Source: Hyphomicrobiaceae bacterium (GTDB lineage: Bacteria > Pseudomonadota > Alphaproteobacteria > Rhizobiales > Aestuariivirgaceae). From it: 64,000 nt of DNA. A model generated the notes under the pieces. That model was not told the origin of the DNA, did not search any database, and saw nothing but the letters and a program-made list of their open reading frames with translations. The position numbers and the translations under genes are program-made. Every line of letters begins with the position of its first letter. Within the stretch, counting starts at the first letter, position 1. Positions 26,458 through 35,843 of the stretch are shown here, one piece after another. The DNA lies in assembly GCA_900298995.1 (NCBI GenBank), contig OMIC01000026.1, positions 1-64,000 of the forward strand. The letters are read 5' to 3'.

Positions 26458-27525
26458 ATGAATTCTGGCAGGCAGAGGGGCGTCATGAGGGCAGGCAGGT
26501 TCTTGAGCAGTGTGCGGCTGTGGCTTGCCGTGTTCCTTGTCGTCGTGCTGTCGGCCTGCGCCTTGCCCTGCGCATTCGCACAGGGTGGGACGTTGCCCTC
26601 CTGGAACCAAGGCGAGGCGCGGAACGCCATCCTCGCCTTCGTCGCGGCGGTGACCACGCCGGGGAGTCCTGAGTTCGTGCCGGAGGCGGAGCGTATCGCC
26701 ACCTTCGACATGGATGGAACCCTGTGGGTCGAGCAGCCCTATTATCCGGAGGTGATCTTCGCCTATGACCGGCTCGCGGCGCGCGCCGCGGCCCAACCGG
26801 AACTAGGCCAATTGGAGCCGGTCCGCAGCATTCTGGCTGGTGGCCATGCGGGCCTGCCGCAACTGAGCCCGGCTGATCTCGAAACACTGCTATCCACCGC
26901 CATGTCCGGCATGACGCCGGAGGCTTTCGGCGACGAGGTGCGCGACTGGCTTGCAGCCTCCCGGCAGCCTCGGCTGGATGAGCCGTTCGGCGCGCTGGCC
27001 TATGAGCCGATGCTCGAGGTGATGGCCTATCTGCGCGACCATGGCTTCAGGACCTATGTCGTGACCGGCAGCAGCCAGGCCTTCGCGCGCGCCTTCGCGG
27101 GCGAGGTGTTTGGTGTGCCGCCCGAGCAGGTGGTGGGAACCGCGCGCTACACGAAATTCGGACATGACGGCGAGGGGCGTCCGCAACTGATCCGGCAGCC
27201 GGAGATGATCCTCAATGTGTCATATGGCGGCAAGCCAGAGGCCATCGAACTGTTCATTGGCCGCCGTCCCGTGGCGGCTTTCGGCAACTCCGGCGGGGAT
27301 GCCGACATGCTCGCGTATGTGACGGCGCGCCAGGGCAGGAGCCTCTGCATGCTGGTGCTGCATGACGATGCGCAACGCGAATTTGCCTATGGTCCCGCTC
27401 TGGGGCTGCCTGACACGGGCGTGGGCGTTTTCAATCAGGCGCTTTATGACAAGGCGCGCACTGCGGGATGGCATGTGATCAGCATGCGCCGGGATTGGAA
27501 CGCGATGTTCAAGGCACAAAAGTAA
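26458..27525 (+). CDS. Secreted/lipoprotein HAD-superfamily phosphatase
   Basis: Leader with LSAC; ATFDMDGTLWVEQPYYPEV; AFGNSGGDADMLAY. Confidence 0.8.
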   Translation: MNSGRQRGVMRAGRFLSSVRLWLAVFLVVVLSACALPCAFAQGGTLPSWNQGEARNAILAFVAAVTTPGSPEFVPEAERIATFDMDGTLWVEQPYYPEVIFAYDRLAARAAAQPELGQLEPVRSILAGGHAGLPQLSPADLETLLSTAMSGMTPEAFGDEVRDWLAASRQPRLDEPFGALAYEPMLEVMAYLRDHGFRTYVVTGSSQAFARAFAGEVFGVPPEQVVGTARYTKFGHDGEGRPQLIRQPEMILNVSYGGKPEAIELFIGRRPVAAFGNSGGDADMLAYVTARQGRSLCMLVLHDDAQREFAYGPALGLPDTGVGVFNQALYDKARTAGWHVISMRRDWNAMFKAQK

Positions 27526-27636
27526 GTCAGGTAAGGGCGCTCTTGTTTTTGGGGCCGGTCCTTGGGCTTCTTGACGTAAGTCAGCATCAGGGCGCATGCT
27601 TGCTTTGTATCGGAAATCAATCAGTGGAAGGTCAGC

Positions 27637-28113
27637 ATGAGCAGGCGGCATTTGGTCATGATCGGAGCGGCTCTGCTGCTTGCCAGCCAGTCGGCAAGGG
27701 CGGAGGCTGTCGAAACCAACCTCTGCATCGTGAATTTCCAGGACGTCGACAAGACGCTGACGGTCACGGGCATCACCCCAGGTGACTGGGTGAATGGCGA
27801 CAAGTATCGCCCCGACAAGAATTTCGACAAAGTCGTGGTCGGACCCTATCATACGGTCTGCCAGAGGGCGGACGTCGACAGCGCGGCCACCAGCCCGAAG
27901 TTCAAATTCGTCATCAATGGCGAAGAGACGGAGATGCAGTTCGACCAGCGCGTCAAGACCTGGTCGTCGCAGGCAGCCTATGGCACCCAGACCATCGCGC
28001 GCTACCGCAACATGATCTGGAGCCAGGGCGCAAAGGCGCCGAAGAACGCGCCTCAGGTTGGAATGGCCTGCACCACCGGTATCCATTGTTACGGTTTCTC
28101 GATCGGACCATAG
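27637..28113 (+). CDS. Hypothetical secreted protein
   Basis: Signal peptide MSRRHLVMIGAALLLASQSARAEA; no family recognised. Confidence 0.55.
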   Translation: MSRRHLVMIGAALLLASQSARAEAVETNLCIVNFQDVDKTLTVTGITPGDWVNGDKYRPDKNFDKVVVGPYHTVCQRADVDSAATSPKFKFVINGEETEMQFDQRVKTWSSQAAYGTQTIARYRNMIWSQGAKAPKNAPQVGMACTTGIHCYGFSIGP

Positions 28114-28140
28114 TTTCCAGGGGGTGTCCGATTTCCTTGA

Positions 28141-28158
28141 TGTCAATCCAGATTGACA
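28141..28158. promoter_or_regulatory. PpsR/CrtJ-type box TGT-N12-ACA upstream of the bchP operon
   Basis: TGTCAATCCAGATTGACA, perfect 8-bp arms with 2-bp centre. Confidence 0.8.
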
Positions 28159-28257
28159 TTTCGGAGTGTCAGCATTAGCCTCGGGACATGGCCAGAGTCA
28201 TGCCGATACCGGCCTTGATGCCACCGTCAGCCCCTTGCGGGATGAGGGTCTAGCGTC

Positions 28258-29583
28258 ATGGCGGGCGGGGGGCTTGGCTGGATCGGGATCGCGCGGCTGG
28301 GGCTCGTGCAGGCTGCCCTGGGCGGCATCGTCGTCCTGACCACCTCCACCATCAACCGGGTGATGATCGTCGAACTGGCGCTGCCGGCCATCATGCCGGG
28401 GCTTCTGGTGAGCTGGCACTACACCCTGCAATTGCTGCGGCCCGGCTGGGGCCATGGCTCCGACCGGGGCGGACGGCGCACGCCGTGGATCATTGCGGGC
28501 ATGGCTGCGCTGGCGCTTGGCGGTTTCGGGGCAGCGCTCGCCGTGCCTGTGATGGAACAGGGATTCGCCGCCGGACTCGCGTTGGCGGTCGTCTCGTTCA
28601 CACTGATCGGTGGCGGGGTCGGTGCGGCAGGCACTTCGCTGCTGGTGCTTCTCGCGCAGTCGGTGGCGGCGGAACGCCGCGCCGCCGCGGCCACCATCGT
28701 CTGGATCCTGATGATCGTGGGATTCATCCTGACGGCTGCGCTGGCTGGTCGGTTCCTCGATCCCTTTTCGCCGGAACGGCTCGTGACGGTTGCGGGCGTC
28801 ATCTGTGCCTCGGCCTTCGTGCTCACGCTCGTGGCCGTGGTGGGCGTTGAGCGCAGCGCGGTGACGGCTCCCGCGCCCGCCGCAAGTCAGCGCGATGTGC
28901 CGTTCCGCGCGGCCGTGGCGCAGGTCTGGGCCGATACGGCGGCGCGGCGCTTCGCCATTTTCATCTTCGTGTCGATGCTGGCCTACAGCGCCCAGGACCT
29001 GATCCTCGAACCCTTTGCGGGTCTGGTCTTCGGTCTGACACCGGGCCAGTCCACCTCGCTCTCGGGCATCCAGAATTCGGGTGTTCTGCTCGGCATGGTG
29101 CTGGTGGGCGCCGTCTCGGCGCGATGGCCTTCATGGCTATCGCTGCGCGGCTGGACGGTGCTGGGCTGTCTGGGTTCGGCATTCGCACTTGCAGGGCTTG
29201 TGGTGGCGGCGCGCGCGGCGCCTGCCTGGCCGCTCACGCCATCGGTCTTTGCCCTTGGATTCTGCAATGGCATGTTCGCGGTGGCCGCCATCGGCTCGAT
29301 GTTCAGCATGGCGGGATCAGGCGAGACGCGCGAAGGCGTTCGCATGGGACTGTTCGGCGCGTCGCAGGCGATTGCCTTCGGGATCGGCGGCTTCGCCGGA
29401 ACGGTTCTTGCCGATGCCGCGCGGCTGATGACCGGCTCGCCGGTCCTGGCCTATGCCGGGGTGTTTGCAATCGAGGCCCTCTTGTTCCTTGCGGCGGCCG
29501 TGCTCGCCGGACGAGGGCCGACCTATGGGGAAACAGCCAACCCGCTGGTTCTGGCGGCGCGGCAACAGGCAAGCGGAGGCTGA
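28258..29583 (+). CDS. PucC/BCD-family MFS transporter upstream of bchP
   Basis: GGIVVLTTSTINRVMIVELALPAIMPGLLVSWHYTLQLLRPGWGHGSDRGGRRTPWI; adjacent to bchP as orf428 in other PGCs. Confidence 0.88.
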   Translation: MAGGGLGWIGIARLGLVQAALGGIVVLTTSTINRVMIVELALPAIMPGLLVSWHYTLQLLRPGWGHGSDRGGRRTPWIIAGMAALALGGFGAALAVPVMEQGFAAGLALAVVSFTLIGGGVGAAGTSLLVLLAQSVAAERRAAAATIVWILMIVGFILTAALAGRFLDPFSPERLVTVAGVICASAFVLTLVAVVGVERSAVTAPAPAASQRDVPFRAAVAQVWADTAARRFAIFIFVSMLAYSAQDLILEPFAGLVFGLTPGQSTSLSGIQNSGVLLGMVLVGAVSARWPSWLSLRGWTVLGCLGSAFALAGLVVAARAAPAWPLTPSVFALGFCNGMFAVAAIGSMFSMAGSGETREGVRMGLFGASQAIAFGIGGFAGTVLADAARLMTGSPVLAYAGVFAIEALLFLAAAVLAGRGPTYGETANPLVLAARQQASGG

Positions 29584-29587
29584 TGTC

Positions 29588-30775
29588 ATGGACGACACTG
29601 TCACCTACGATCTCGTTGTGGTTGGCGGCGGTCCCGCCGGTGCGACGGCAGCACATGACGCGGCACGCTCTGGCCTGCGAGTGGCGCTGCTCGACCGGGC
29701 CGGGCGCATCAAGCCCTGCGGCGGAGCCATTCCGCCGCGTTGCGTGCGCGACTTCGACATTCCGGCAGACATGCTGGTGGCGCGTGTCTTCTCGGCGCGC
29801 ATCCTGTCGCCTTCGGGCCGCAAGGTCGACATGCCGATCCCCAATTCCTATGTCGGCATGGTCGACCGCGAGCATTTCGACGAATGGCTGCGCAACCGTG
29901 CGGCCGGTGCTGGGGCCGAGCGCATAAACGGCACATATGAAAGCTTCTCGCGCGACGGCTATGGCATGGCGGTCCTCGGCTACAAGTCCAGGGAGGGCAA
30001 TCCTTCGAGCCTGCGTGCGCGCTGCGTGATCGCTGCCGACGGTGCGATTTCCAAGTTGGCGCGTGACACGGTGCGCGGGGCGGAGCGCATGCCCTATGTC
30101 TTTGCCTATCATGAAATCATCCGCTCGCCGCAAAGGCCCTCCGAGGACTTCGGGCCGGATCGCTGCGATGTCTACTACAGCGGCACGCTGTCGCCTGATT
30201 TCTATGCCTGGGTGTTCCCGCATGGCGACACAACCAGTGTCGGCACCGGCAGCGCCAACAAGGGCTTTTCACTTAAGGGGTCGGTGGCGGAGCTGCGGCG
30301 CGCGGCCGGTCTCGATGGCGAAACCATCCGCCGCGAAGGCGCGCCCATCCCGCTGAAGCCCCTGAAGCGCTGGGACAATGGCCGCGATGTCGTGCTGGCG
30401 GGCGATGCCGCGGGCGTGGTTGCGCCGGCCTCGGGCGAGGGTATCTACTATGCCATGCTCGGCGGCAGGCTGGCCGCCGATGCCGCCTTGGCCTTCCTGA
30501 AGACGGGCGACGCGCGACAGCTCGCCACCGCCCGCAAGCGGTTCATGAAGGAGCATGGCCGCGTGTTCTTCGTGCTCGGCATCATGCAGTATTTCTGGTA
30601 CCGCAACGACAAGCGCCGGGAGAGCTTCGTGAAGATGTGCGAGGACAAGGATGTGCAGCGGCTCACGTGGGAGTCCTACACGAACAAGCAGCTCGTGCGG
30701 AAAAGTCCCATGGCGCATCTGCGCATCTTCGTGAAGGACATGGCGCATCTTCTGGGCATCGCACGCCCGACATGA
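29588..30775 (+). CDS. bchP: Geranylgeranyl diphosphate/bacteriochlorophyll reductase
   Basis: YDLVVVGGGPAGATAAHDAARSGLRVALLDRAGRIKPCGGAIPPRCV. Internal start at 29588. Confidence 0.95.
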   Translation: MDDTVTYDLVVVGGGPAGATAAHDAARSGLRVALLDRAGRIKPCGGAIPPRCVRDFDIPADMLVARVFSARILSPSGRKVDMPIPNSYVGMVDREHFDEWLRNRAAGAGAERINGTYESFSRDGYGMAVLGYKSREGNPSSLRARCVIAADGAISKLARDTVRGAERMPYVFAYHEIIRSPQRPSEDFGPDRCDVYYSGTLSPDFYAWVFPHGDTTSVGTGSANKGFSLKGSVAELRRAAGLDGETIRREGAPIPLKPLKRWDNGRDVVLAGDAAGVVAPASGEGIYYAMLGGRLAADAALAFLKTGDARQLATARKRFMKEHGRVFFVLGIMQYFWYRNDKRRESFVKMCEDKDVQRLTWESYTNKQLVRKSPMAHLRIFVKDMAHLLGIARPT

Positions 30776-31260
30776 TGGAACAGTCCGGCTTCTGGTGGCC
30801 GCTCGGCGGGGCTGCGCTGGCAGGCTTGGTCGTGGCGGTGGCGGGCGGTCTCCTGACAGAGACCGGGGCGTGGTATCACAGCCTGCGCAAGCCGTCCTGG
30901 AAACCGCCCGACTGGGCCTTTGGTCCGGTCTGGACGGTGATCATCATCCTCGCCGTCATTGCTGCGGCGCTGGCCTGGACAGCAGCGGCAACACCGGGTG
31001 CGAGGACAGCGATTTTGTTCGTCCTCCTGGTCAACAGCGTCCTCAACATCGCGTGGAGCGGTTTCTTTTTCAAGCTGCGCCGGCCGGACTGGGCGCTGGT
31101 CGAGGTCGCGCTGCTGTGGTTGTCGATCCTGGCGCTGATAGTGGTACTGGGGGCGGCGTCCCCGATGGCGGGCTTGCTCCTGCTGCCCTATCTGGCCTGG
31201 GTTTCGGTGGCGGCCTTCCTCAACTACCGGATCGTCCAGCTGAACAAGCCCTTCGGGTGA
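30772..31260 (+). CDS. tspO: TspO/MBR family tryptophan-rich sensory protein
   Basis: WYHSLRKPSWKPPDWAFGPVWTVIIILAV...NSVLNIAWSGFFFKLRRPDWALVE; overlaps bchP stop. Confidence 0.93.
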   Translation: MMEQSGFWWPLGGAALAGLVVAVAGGLLTETGAWYHSLRKPSWKPPDWAFGPVWTVIIILAVIAAALAWTAAATPGARTAILFVLLVNSVLNIAWSGFFFKLRRPDWALVEVALLWLSILALIVVLGAASPMAGLLLLPYLAWVSVAAFLNYRIVQLNKPFG

Positions 31261-31266
31261 GGCGGG

Positions 31267-31566
31267 ATGGCCGATTTCATCCAGAACGGGTCCATTGCCA
31301 GCTTCATGCTGGCTGCCCTGGCGCTGGAAATTGCTCTGGCCGCAGTGTTTTTCTGGCGCAAAGGGCAGGGAATCGGACTTTTCTCGTTTCTCGCCAACGG
31401 CCTCGCAGGGGCGGGGCTGGTGCTGGCGCTTCGGGCGGCACTGCTCCAGTCCGGATGGCTCTTTGTCGCAATCTATCTTCTGGCTGGGCTGCTTGCGCAT
31501 GTGGCCGATGTGGCCCTAAGAGTCGTATTGGTGAGGCGCGCGGCCGGCGCGCCCCTGAATAACTGA
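31267..31566 (+). CDS. Small membrane protein, hypothetical
   Basis: 99 aa, ~3 predicted TM, between tspO and the cytochrome c gene on the same strand. Confidence 0.55.
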   Translation: MADFIQNGSIASFMLAALALEIALAAVFFWRKGQGIGLFSFLANGLAGAGLVLALRAALLQSGWLFVAIYLLAGLLAHVADVALRVVLVRRAAGAPLNN

Positions 31567-31590
31567 CCCTGACCGTTTCCGGAGGAGACC

Positions 31591-31971
31591 ATGATCAAGA
31601 CGACCGTTTTTGCCGCACTCGCCTCGGCAGTGCTGTTCGCCGTACCCGCCCATGCCGATGGCGACGCCGCTGCCGGGGAAAAGGTGTTTGCCAAGTGCAA
31701 GGCCTGCCATGAAAACGAAAAGGGCGTGAACAAGGTTGGTCCGACCCTGAAAGGTGTCGTTGGCCGTCCCGCCGCTTCCGTGCCGGATTACAAATACTCT
31801 GAAGCCATGCTCGCCAAGGGCGCCGAGGGCCTGGTCTGGACCGAGGAAAATCTCACCGCCTATTTGCCGGACCCCAAGGCGTTCGTTCCGAAGACCAAGA
31901 TGGCTTTCGCTGGCCTAAAGAAGCCCGAGGACGTCGCCAACGTCATCGCCTATCTCAAGGCTCATCCCTGA
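31591..31971 (+). CDS. Periplasmic class I cytochrome c (c2/c550-like)
   Basis: Signal peptide; CKACH; C-terminal KTKMAFAGLKKPEDVANVIAYLKAH. Confidence 0.92.
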   Translation: MIKTTVFAALASAVLFAVPAHADGDAAAGEKVFAKCKACHENEKGVNKVGPTLKGVVGRPAASVPDYKYSEAMLAKGAEGLVWTEENLTAYLPDPKAFVPKTKMAFAGLKKPEDVANVIAYLKAHP

Positions 31972-32010
31972 TCGGGCTTGCCATGAGAGGCTCTGCGGCG
32001 TGATCTCCGC

Positions 32011-33027
32011 ATGAGCGATATCGAGCGCCGCAAGCGCGAACATATCGGCATTGTTCTCTCCGGCGTGGCGCGGCACAGCGCGCCCGCCGGGTTCGACGAT
32101 GTGCAGTTTCTGCACAATGCATTGCCCGAGACCGACCTCGACAAGATCGATCTCGGCACAGGGTTTCTCGGCAAGCGGTTGCGCCTGCCCTACCTTGCGT
32201 CCTCGATGACCGGGGGGCCTGACGTCTCCGAACGGATCAACCGGGCCATTGCCGAGGCTGCCCAGCATCTGGGTTTTGCCATGGCGGTGGGATCGCAGCG
32301 CATTTCGCTCACCACCTCCGACAAGTCCGGACTGGGGCCAGAACTCCGCCGAATTGCACCAAGCATCCCGATCTACGGAAATCTCGGCGCCGTGCAACTG
32401 GTGCATGGCATGGGACTCGAAGACGCGCGCCGCGCAGTGAACGAACTCGGCGCCGATGCGCTGATCCTGCATCTCAACCCCTTGCAGGAGGCTCTTCAGC
32501 AGGGTGGCTACGGCAACTGGATCGGGGTGGAAGCGGCCATCGCTCAACTCGCCCGTGGCCTTGCCGTGCCGGTGATTGCCAAGGAAGTGGGGAGCGGAAT
32601 TTCAGCCGCCGTGGCGCGCCGCCTCGCCGACTGCGGTGTGGCCGCCGTCGATGTGGCGGGCGCGGGGGGCACGAGTTGGGCTGCCGTCGAGGGCCAGCGC
32701 AGTGCTGGCGCCGATGAACAGAGCCTCGGCGAGATCTTCCGCGACTGGGGAATTCCCACCGCGCGCTGTCTCTCCGATGTGCATGCGGCGCTGCCTCAGA
32801 TGCCGCTGATCGCCTCGGGTGGCGTGCGCCACGGGCTCGATGCTGCGAAGGCCATACGCCTCGGGGCCGGCATGGTCGGCCAGGCTGCCGCTCTGTTGCC
32901 GGCCGCCATGCAGGGAACTGACGCAGTCGTTGCACATGTCGAGGCTTTTGCCCGTGCGCTGCGCATCACCTGTCTGGCAACGGGTTCGCGCAACCTCACG
33001 GCTCTGCGCGTGGCGCCGCTTCAGTAG
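32011..33027 (+). CDS. fni: Type 2 isopentenyl-diphosphate delta-isomerase
   Basis: RKREHIGIVL...DLGTGFLGKRLRLPYLASSMTGG...AMAVGSQRI...NLGAVQL...KEVGSGIS. Confidence 0.93.
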   Translation: MSDIERRKREHIGIVLSGVARHSAPAGFDDVQFLHNALPETDLDKIDLGTGFLGKRLRLPYLASSMTGGPDVSERINRAIAEAAQHLGFAMAVGSQRISLTTSDKSGLGPELRRIAPSIPIYGNLGAVQLVHGMGLEDARRAVNELGADALILHLNPLQEALQQGGYGNWIGVEAAIAQLARGLAVPVIAKEVGSGISAAVARRLADCGVAAVDVAGAGGTSWAAVEGQRSAGADEQSLGEIFRDWGIPTARCLSDVHAALPQMPLIASGGVRHGLDAAKAIRLGAGMVGQAAALLPAAMQGTDAVVAHVEAFARALRITCLATGSRNLTALRVAPLQ

Positions 33028-33050
33028 CGGCGCCGACGGCCCGTTACCCC

Positions 33051-33638
33051 TTACCAGCCCATGGGGCGGAAGGGCTTGAGCAGAGGCATTCCGATGAGTG
33101 AGGACAGAGGAGCCGGATTGTTCGACAGGAACTTCATGCCCCAGCGGCCATCCGGTACCGACCCGTCCGTCAGGAGCGGGAGGCCAACCATGCCCGAGGC
33201 GCTGCATGTGTCAGACGTCAGCGGCGCAATGCCGATGATCTTGGACACTGGCGTTGCGTCATCGTTGAGCAACGGGATCATCAAAGCGCTGGAGAGGGGG
33301 GCGCCTTCATCCCAGAGCTTTTCGCGTTCAGGCTCGGTCATTCCGGATGGAACAGGCTTGTGGGCTTCGAGGATGGTGGTGGCGAGCAAGCCGGTGCCGA
33401 AGTGTGCATGCACCGTGACCAGTGAGCCACCCGCTGCGACGCCCTTGGCGTAGATACGGGCATCGGCCAACAATACCCGCCCCTCGGCGATTTGGGCCGC
33501 GATGGCCGAAACCGGGACATCGGAGCCCGCAGGGGGCGTTACGACGAAGACCTCGGTGAAGCCTTCCTCCCTGAGTTCGGCGGCAGCCGCCCGCGCGGCA
33601 TCCTGGCTGGCGTAGAGGCGGGTGATTTCGTGGCTCAT
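33051..33638 (-). CDS. Hypothetical protein closing the puf-puc unit (YflT-like N-terminal region plus degenerate repeats)
   Basis: 195 aa; starts 35 nt after the pucC stop on the same strand; TRLYASQDAARAAAAELREEGF, then repeated xAPLSSxxxxPLL motifs. Confidence 0.6.
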   Translation of the reverse strand: MSHEITRLYASQDAARAAAAELREEGFTEVFVVTPPAGSDVPVSAIAAQIAEGRVLLADARIYAKGVAAGGSLVTVHAHFGTGLLATTILEAHKPVPSGMTEPEREKLWDEGAPLSSALMIPLLNDDATPVSKIIGIAPLTSDTCSASGMVGLPLLTDGSVPDGRWGMKFLSNNPAPLSSLIGMPLLKPFRPMGW

Positions 33639-33672
33639 GGCAATCTCCTCTTGGGTATGTTTCCGGTGCCGG

Positions 33673-35076
33673 TCATTGTACTGGGGCGGTCATGCCGCCC
33701 GATGCCGCGTTGGGGCTTCGAATGAGATGCGTCATCGTTACGATGGCTGCAAGCAGCAGGATCACCTCCAGCCCATAGACGGCGAGATAGGGGACGACGG
33801 TGCTGCCGCCATCCAGCGCGGCCATGCCGTCGCGGATCACCGCACCCAGTGCCACGCCAACCCCTGCCGCCGTGGCCTGCACCGCGCCCCATGCGCCAAG
33901 GGCCAGCCCGCGCTGATCTTCGGGCGCATGACTCATCGTGGCGGTGAGGGTGCCGTGTCCGAAGAGGCCGCCGCCGAACCCGATCAGCAGCGTGCCAAAT
34001 CCGAACAGGAGTGGCGAACCCAATGGCGCGGCGGCCATGATCAGAATGAAGGCCGGAACGCCAACCATCGCGCCAAGCGAGGCCATGCGGAACGGGTCGA
34101 AGCCGCGGCTCAGCACATAGGAGGCGAGGCTGAAGCCCAGCAGGCCGCCGCCGGCCATGGCTGCCGTCAGAACGGTCGTGCGCGATACGGCGAGGCCCAG
34201 AACCTGGCCGCCATAGGGTTCCAGCATGACGTCCTGCATGCTGAAGGCGAGGGTGCCCACCCCCACCGCGACGAGCCGGGCGAGGGCCTTGTCGCCCGCG
34301 ATGAAACAGGTCCAGGACTCCTGAAAGCCTGGATCGGCGGACGCAGCGGCAGGACGATGCGCGGTGCCCCGTGCCTCCTGCTTCCAGACGGCGATGCCAT
34401 TGAGCAGCACGGTGAGGACACCAGCGCCCTGGATCACCTGGACCAACCGGCCGTGCGAGAAATTGACCAGAAGTGCGCCGAAGATCAGCGCGCTCACGAT
34501 GGAGCCGAACAGAAGCGCCACATACATGAGTCCGACGACGTTGGGCTGTTTTTCGGGGGGCGTCAGATCCGTGGCAAGCGCCAGTCCGACTGTCTGGGTG
34601 ATGTGCAGCCCGGCGCCCACGAGTAGGAAGGCCGCCGCCGCTGCCACCTGGCCGACCCAGGCGGGAACCTCGGCGGCATGGCCCTGCCTTGCGAGCACCA
34701 GCAGGGCGAAGGGCATCAGCGCCAGCCCGCCAAACTGCACCATGGTGCCCTTGTAGATGTAGGGGACGCGTTTCCAGCCCAGTTCCGAGCGGTGCGTGTC
34801 CGACTTGAAACCCACGAGTGCCCTGAAGGGCGCAAAGACGAGCGGCAGCGCCAGCATGATTGCCACCAGCGAGGCGGGCACGTGAAGTTCGACGATCATG
34901 ACGCGGTTGAGTGTGCCGACCAGAAGCACCAGGGTCATGCCGGCGGCAACCTGGAAAAGCGACAGGCGCAACAGGCGGCCGAGCGGGACATCCGCGGTCG
35001 CGGCGTCGGCGAAGGGCAGGTACCTGGCTCCAAGCCCGGCCCAGGCCCGCATTACGCTCTGGCTCATTCGGTTCAT
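33673..35076 (-). CDS. pucC: PucC light-harvesting 2 assembly protein (BCD family MFS)
   Basis: Close paralog of lhaA in this window; immediately downstream of pucBA. Confidence 0.9.
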   Translation of the reverse strand: MNRMSQSVMRAWAGLGARYLPFADAATADVPLGRLLRLSLFQVAAGMTLVLLVGTLNRVMIVELHVPASLVAIMLALPLVFAPFRALVGFKSDTHRSELGWKRVPYIYKGTMVQFGGLALMPFALLVLARQGHAAEVPAWVGQVAAAAAFLLVGAGLHITQTVGLALATDLTPPEKQPNVVGLMYVALLFGSIVSALIFGALLVNFSHGRLVQVIQGAGVLTVLLNGIAVWKQEARGTAHRPAAASADPGFQESWTCFIAGDKALARLVAVGVGTLAFSMQDVMLEPYGGQVLGLAVSRTTVLTAAMAGGGLLGFSLASYVLSRGFDPFRMASLGAMVGVPAFILIMAAAPLGSPLLFGFGTLLIGFGGGLFGHGTLTATMSHAPEDQRGLALGAWGAVQATAAGVGVALGAVIRDGMAALDGGSTVVPYLAVYGLEVILLLAAIVTMTHLIRSPNAASGGMTAPVQ

Positions 35077-35262
35077 GCGCGGCTCAAATCATGCATCGCC
35101 GGTGCGGACACATCGCAACAGGCAGACGCGCTCTGGTATGCGGGAGGCGGACGCAGACCATGGGTCCCGCGCGCCTCCCGCCTTGTCGTTGCCCGCCGGA
35201 CCGCGGCGTCACTGCCTTGCTTGTGCGATAGGGCAGGGACGCCGCCAGTTCGGCGTGAGCAT

Positions 35263-35565
35263 CTACTTCGTCAGGATCGCCGTGCTGTCCTCGAGCGAGG
35301 CCAGCTTGGCGTTCGCATCAGGCGCCACCGTCACGGTGATGACATAGCCCTGATCCGTCTTCGTGACGTTCGAGGCCACGGGAGCAACCGTGGTCTCAGC
35401 CGAAGCCGCTTTCGCAGCCGCGCCGCCTTCGAAGAATTTTCCCACCCAGGTGGAATGCGTCATCACTGACGCATGCACCACCAGCGACGTCACCGCGACG
35501 CCGCCGATGAACAGCGGCAGGCCGACGGTGGGGTTCACGACGCACCAGATTCTTCCTTGGTTCAT
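35263..35565 (-). CDS. pucA: LH2-type light-harvesting protein alpha subunit with long C-terminal extension
   Basis: [40 protein letters not shown]... matches the LH2 alpha N-terminus and H31 BChl ligand; residues ~49-100 form an extra tail. Confidence 0.9.
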   Translation of the reverse strand: MNQGRIWCVVNPTVGLPLFIGGVAVTSLVVHASVMTHSTWVGKFFEGGAAAKAASAETTVAPVASNVTKTDQGYVITVTVAPDANAKLASLEDSTAILTK

Positions 35566-35577
35566 GTCATGTACCTC

Positions 35578-35733
35578 CTAGTGCAGCCACGGCGAGTAGA
35601 TGTACGCCAGCAGATGGGCAAAGAGGGCAATCACGAAGAACACTCGCGCGCCGTCGATGACGTGCTTGTGCAGCTCTTCTGATTCCCTGATGGTGAGGCC
35701 GGTGGGCCACACCCTGTTTGGATCGTCTGACAT
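35578..35733 (-). CDS. pucB: LH2-type light-harvesting protein beta subunit (51 aa, absent from ORF track)
   Basis: Translated by hand: [51 protein letters not shown]; canonical LH2 beta. Confidence 0.95.
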   Translation of the reverse strand: MSDDPNRVWPTGLTIRESEELHKHVIDGARVFFVIALFAHLLAYIYSPWLH

Positions 35734-35843
35734 CTAGCTTTTACCTCCAGAGTTAGACCAGTTCCGTGCTGGACCCGCACGCAGGTTTCTCGTCATTTCA
35801 TCAACAACAAGACTCATTTTGGTGCTACGCACCTTCCTTCCCC

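Noticed and set aside
28167-28188. Second possible PpsR box upstream of the bchP operon (TGTCA...GGACA)
   Set aside because: Spacing is N16, not N12, and arms match poorly.
35821-35833. GGTGC-TAC-GCACC hairpin after pufC as a terminator separating puf and puc
   Set aside because: Only a 5-bp stem and no U-tract; too weak to call.
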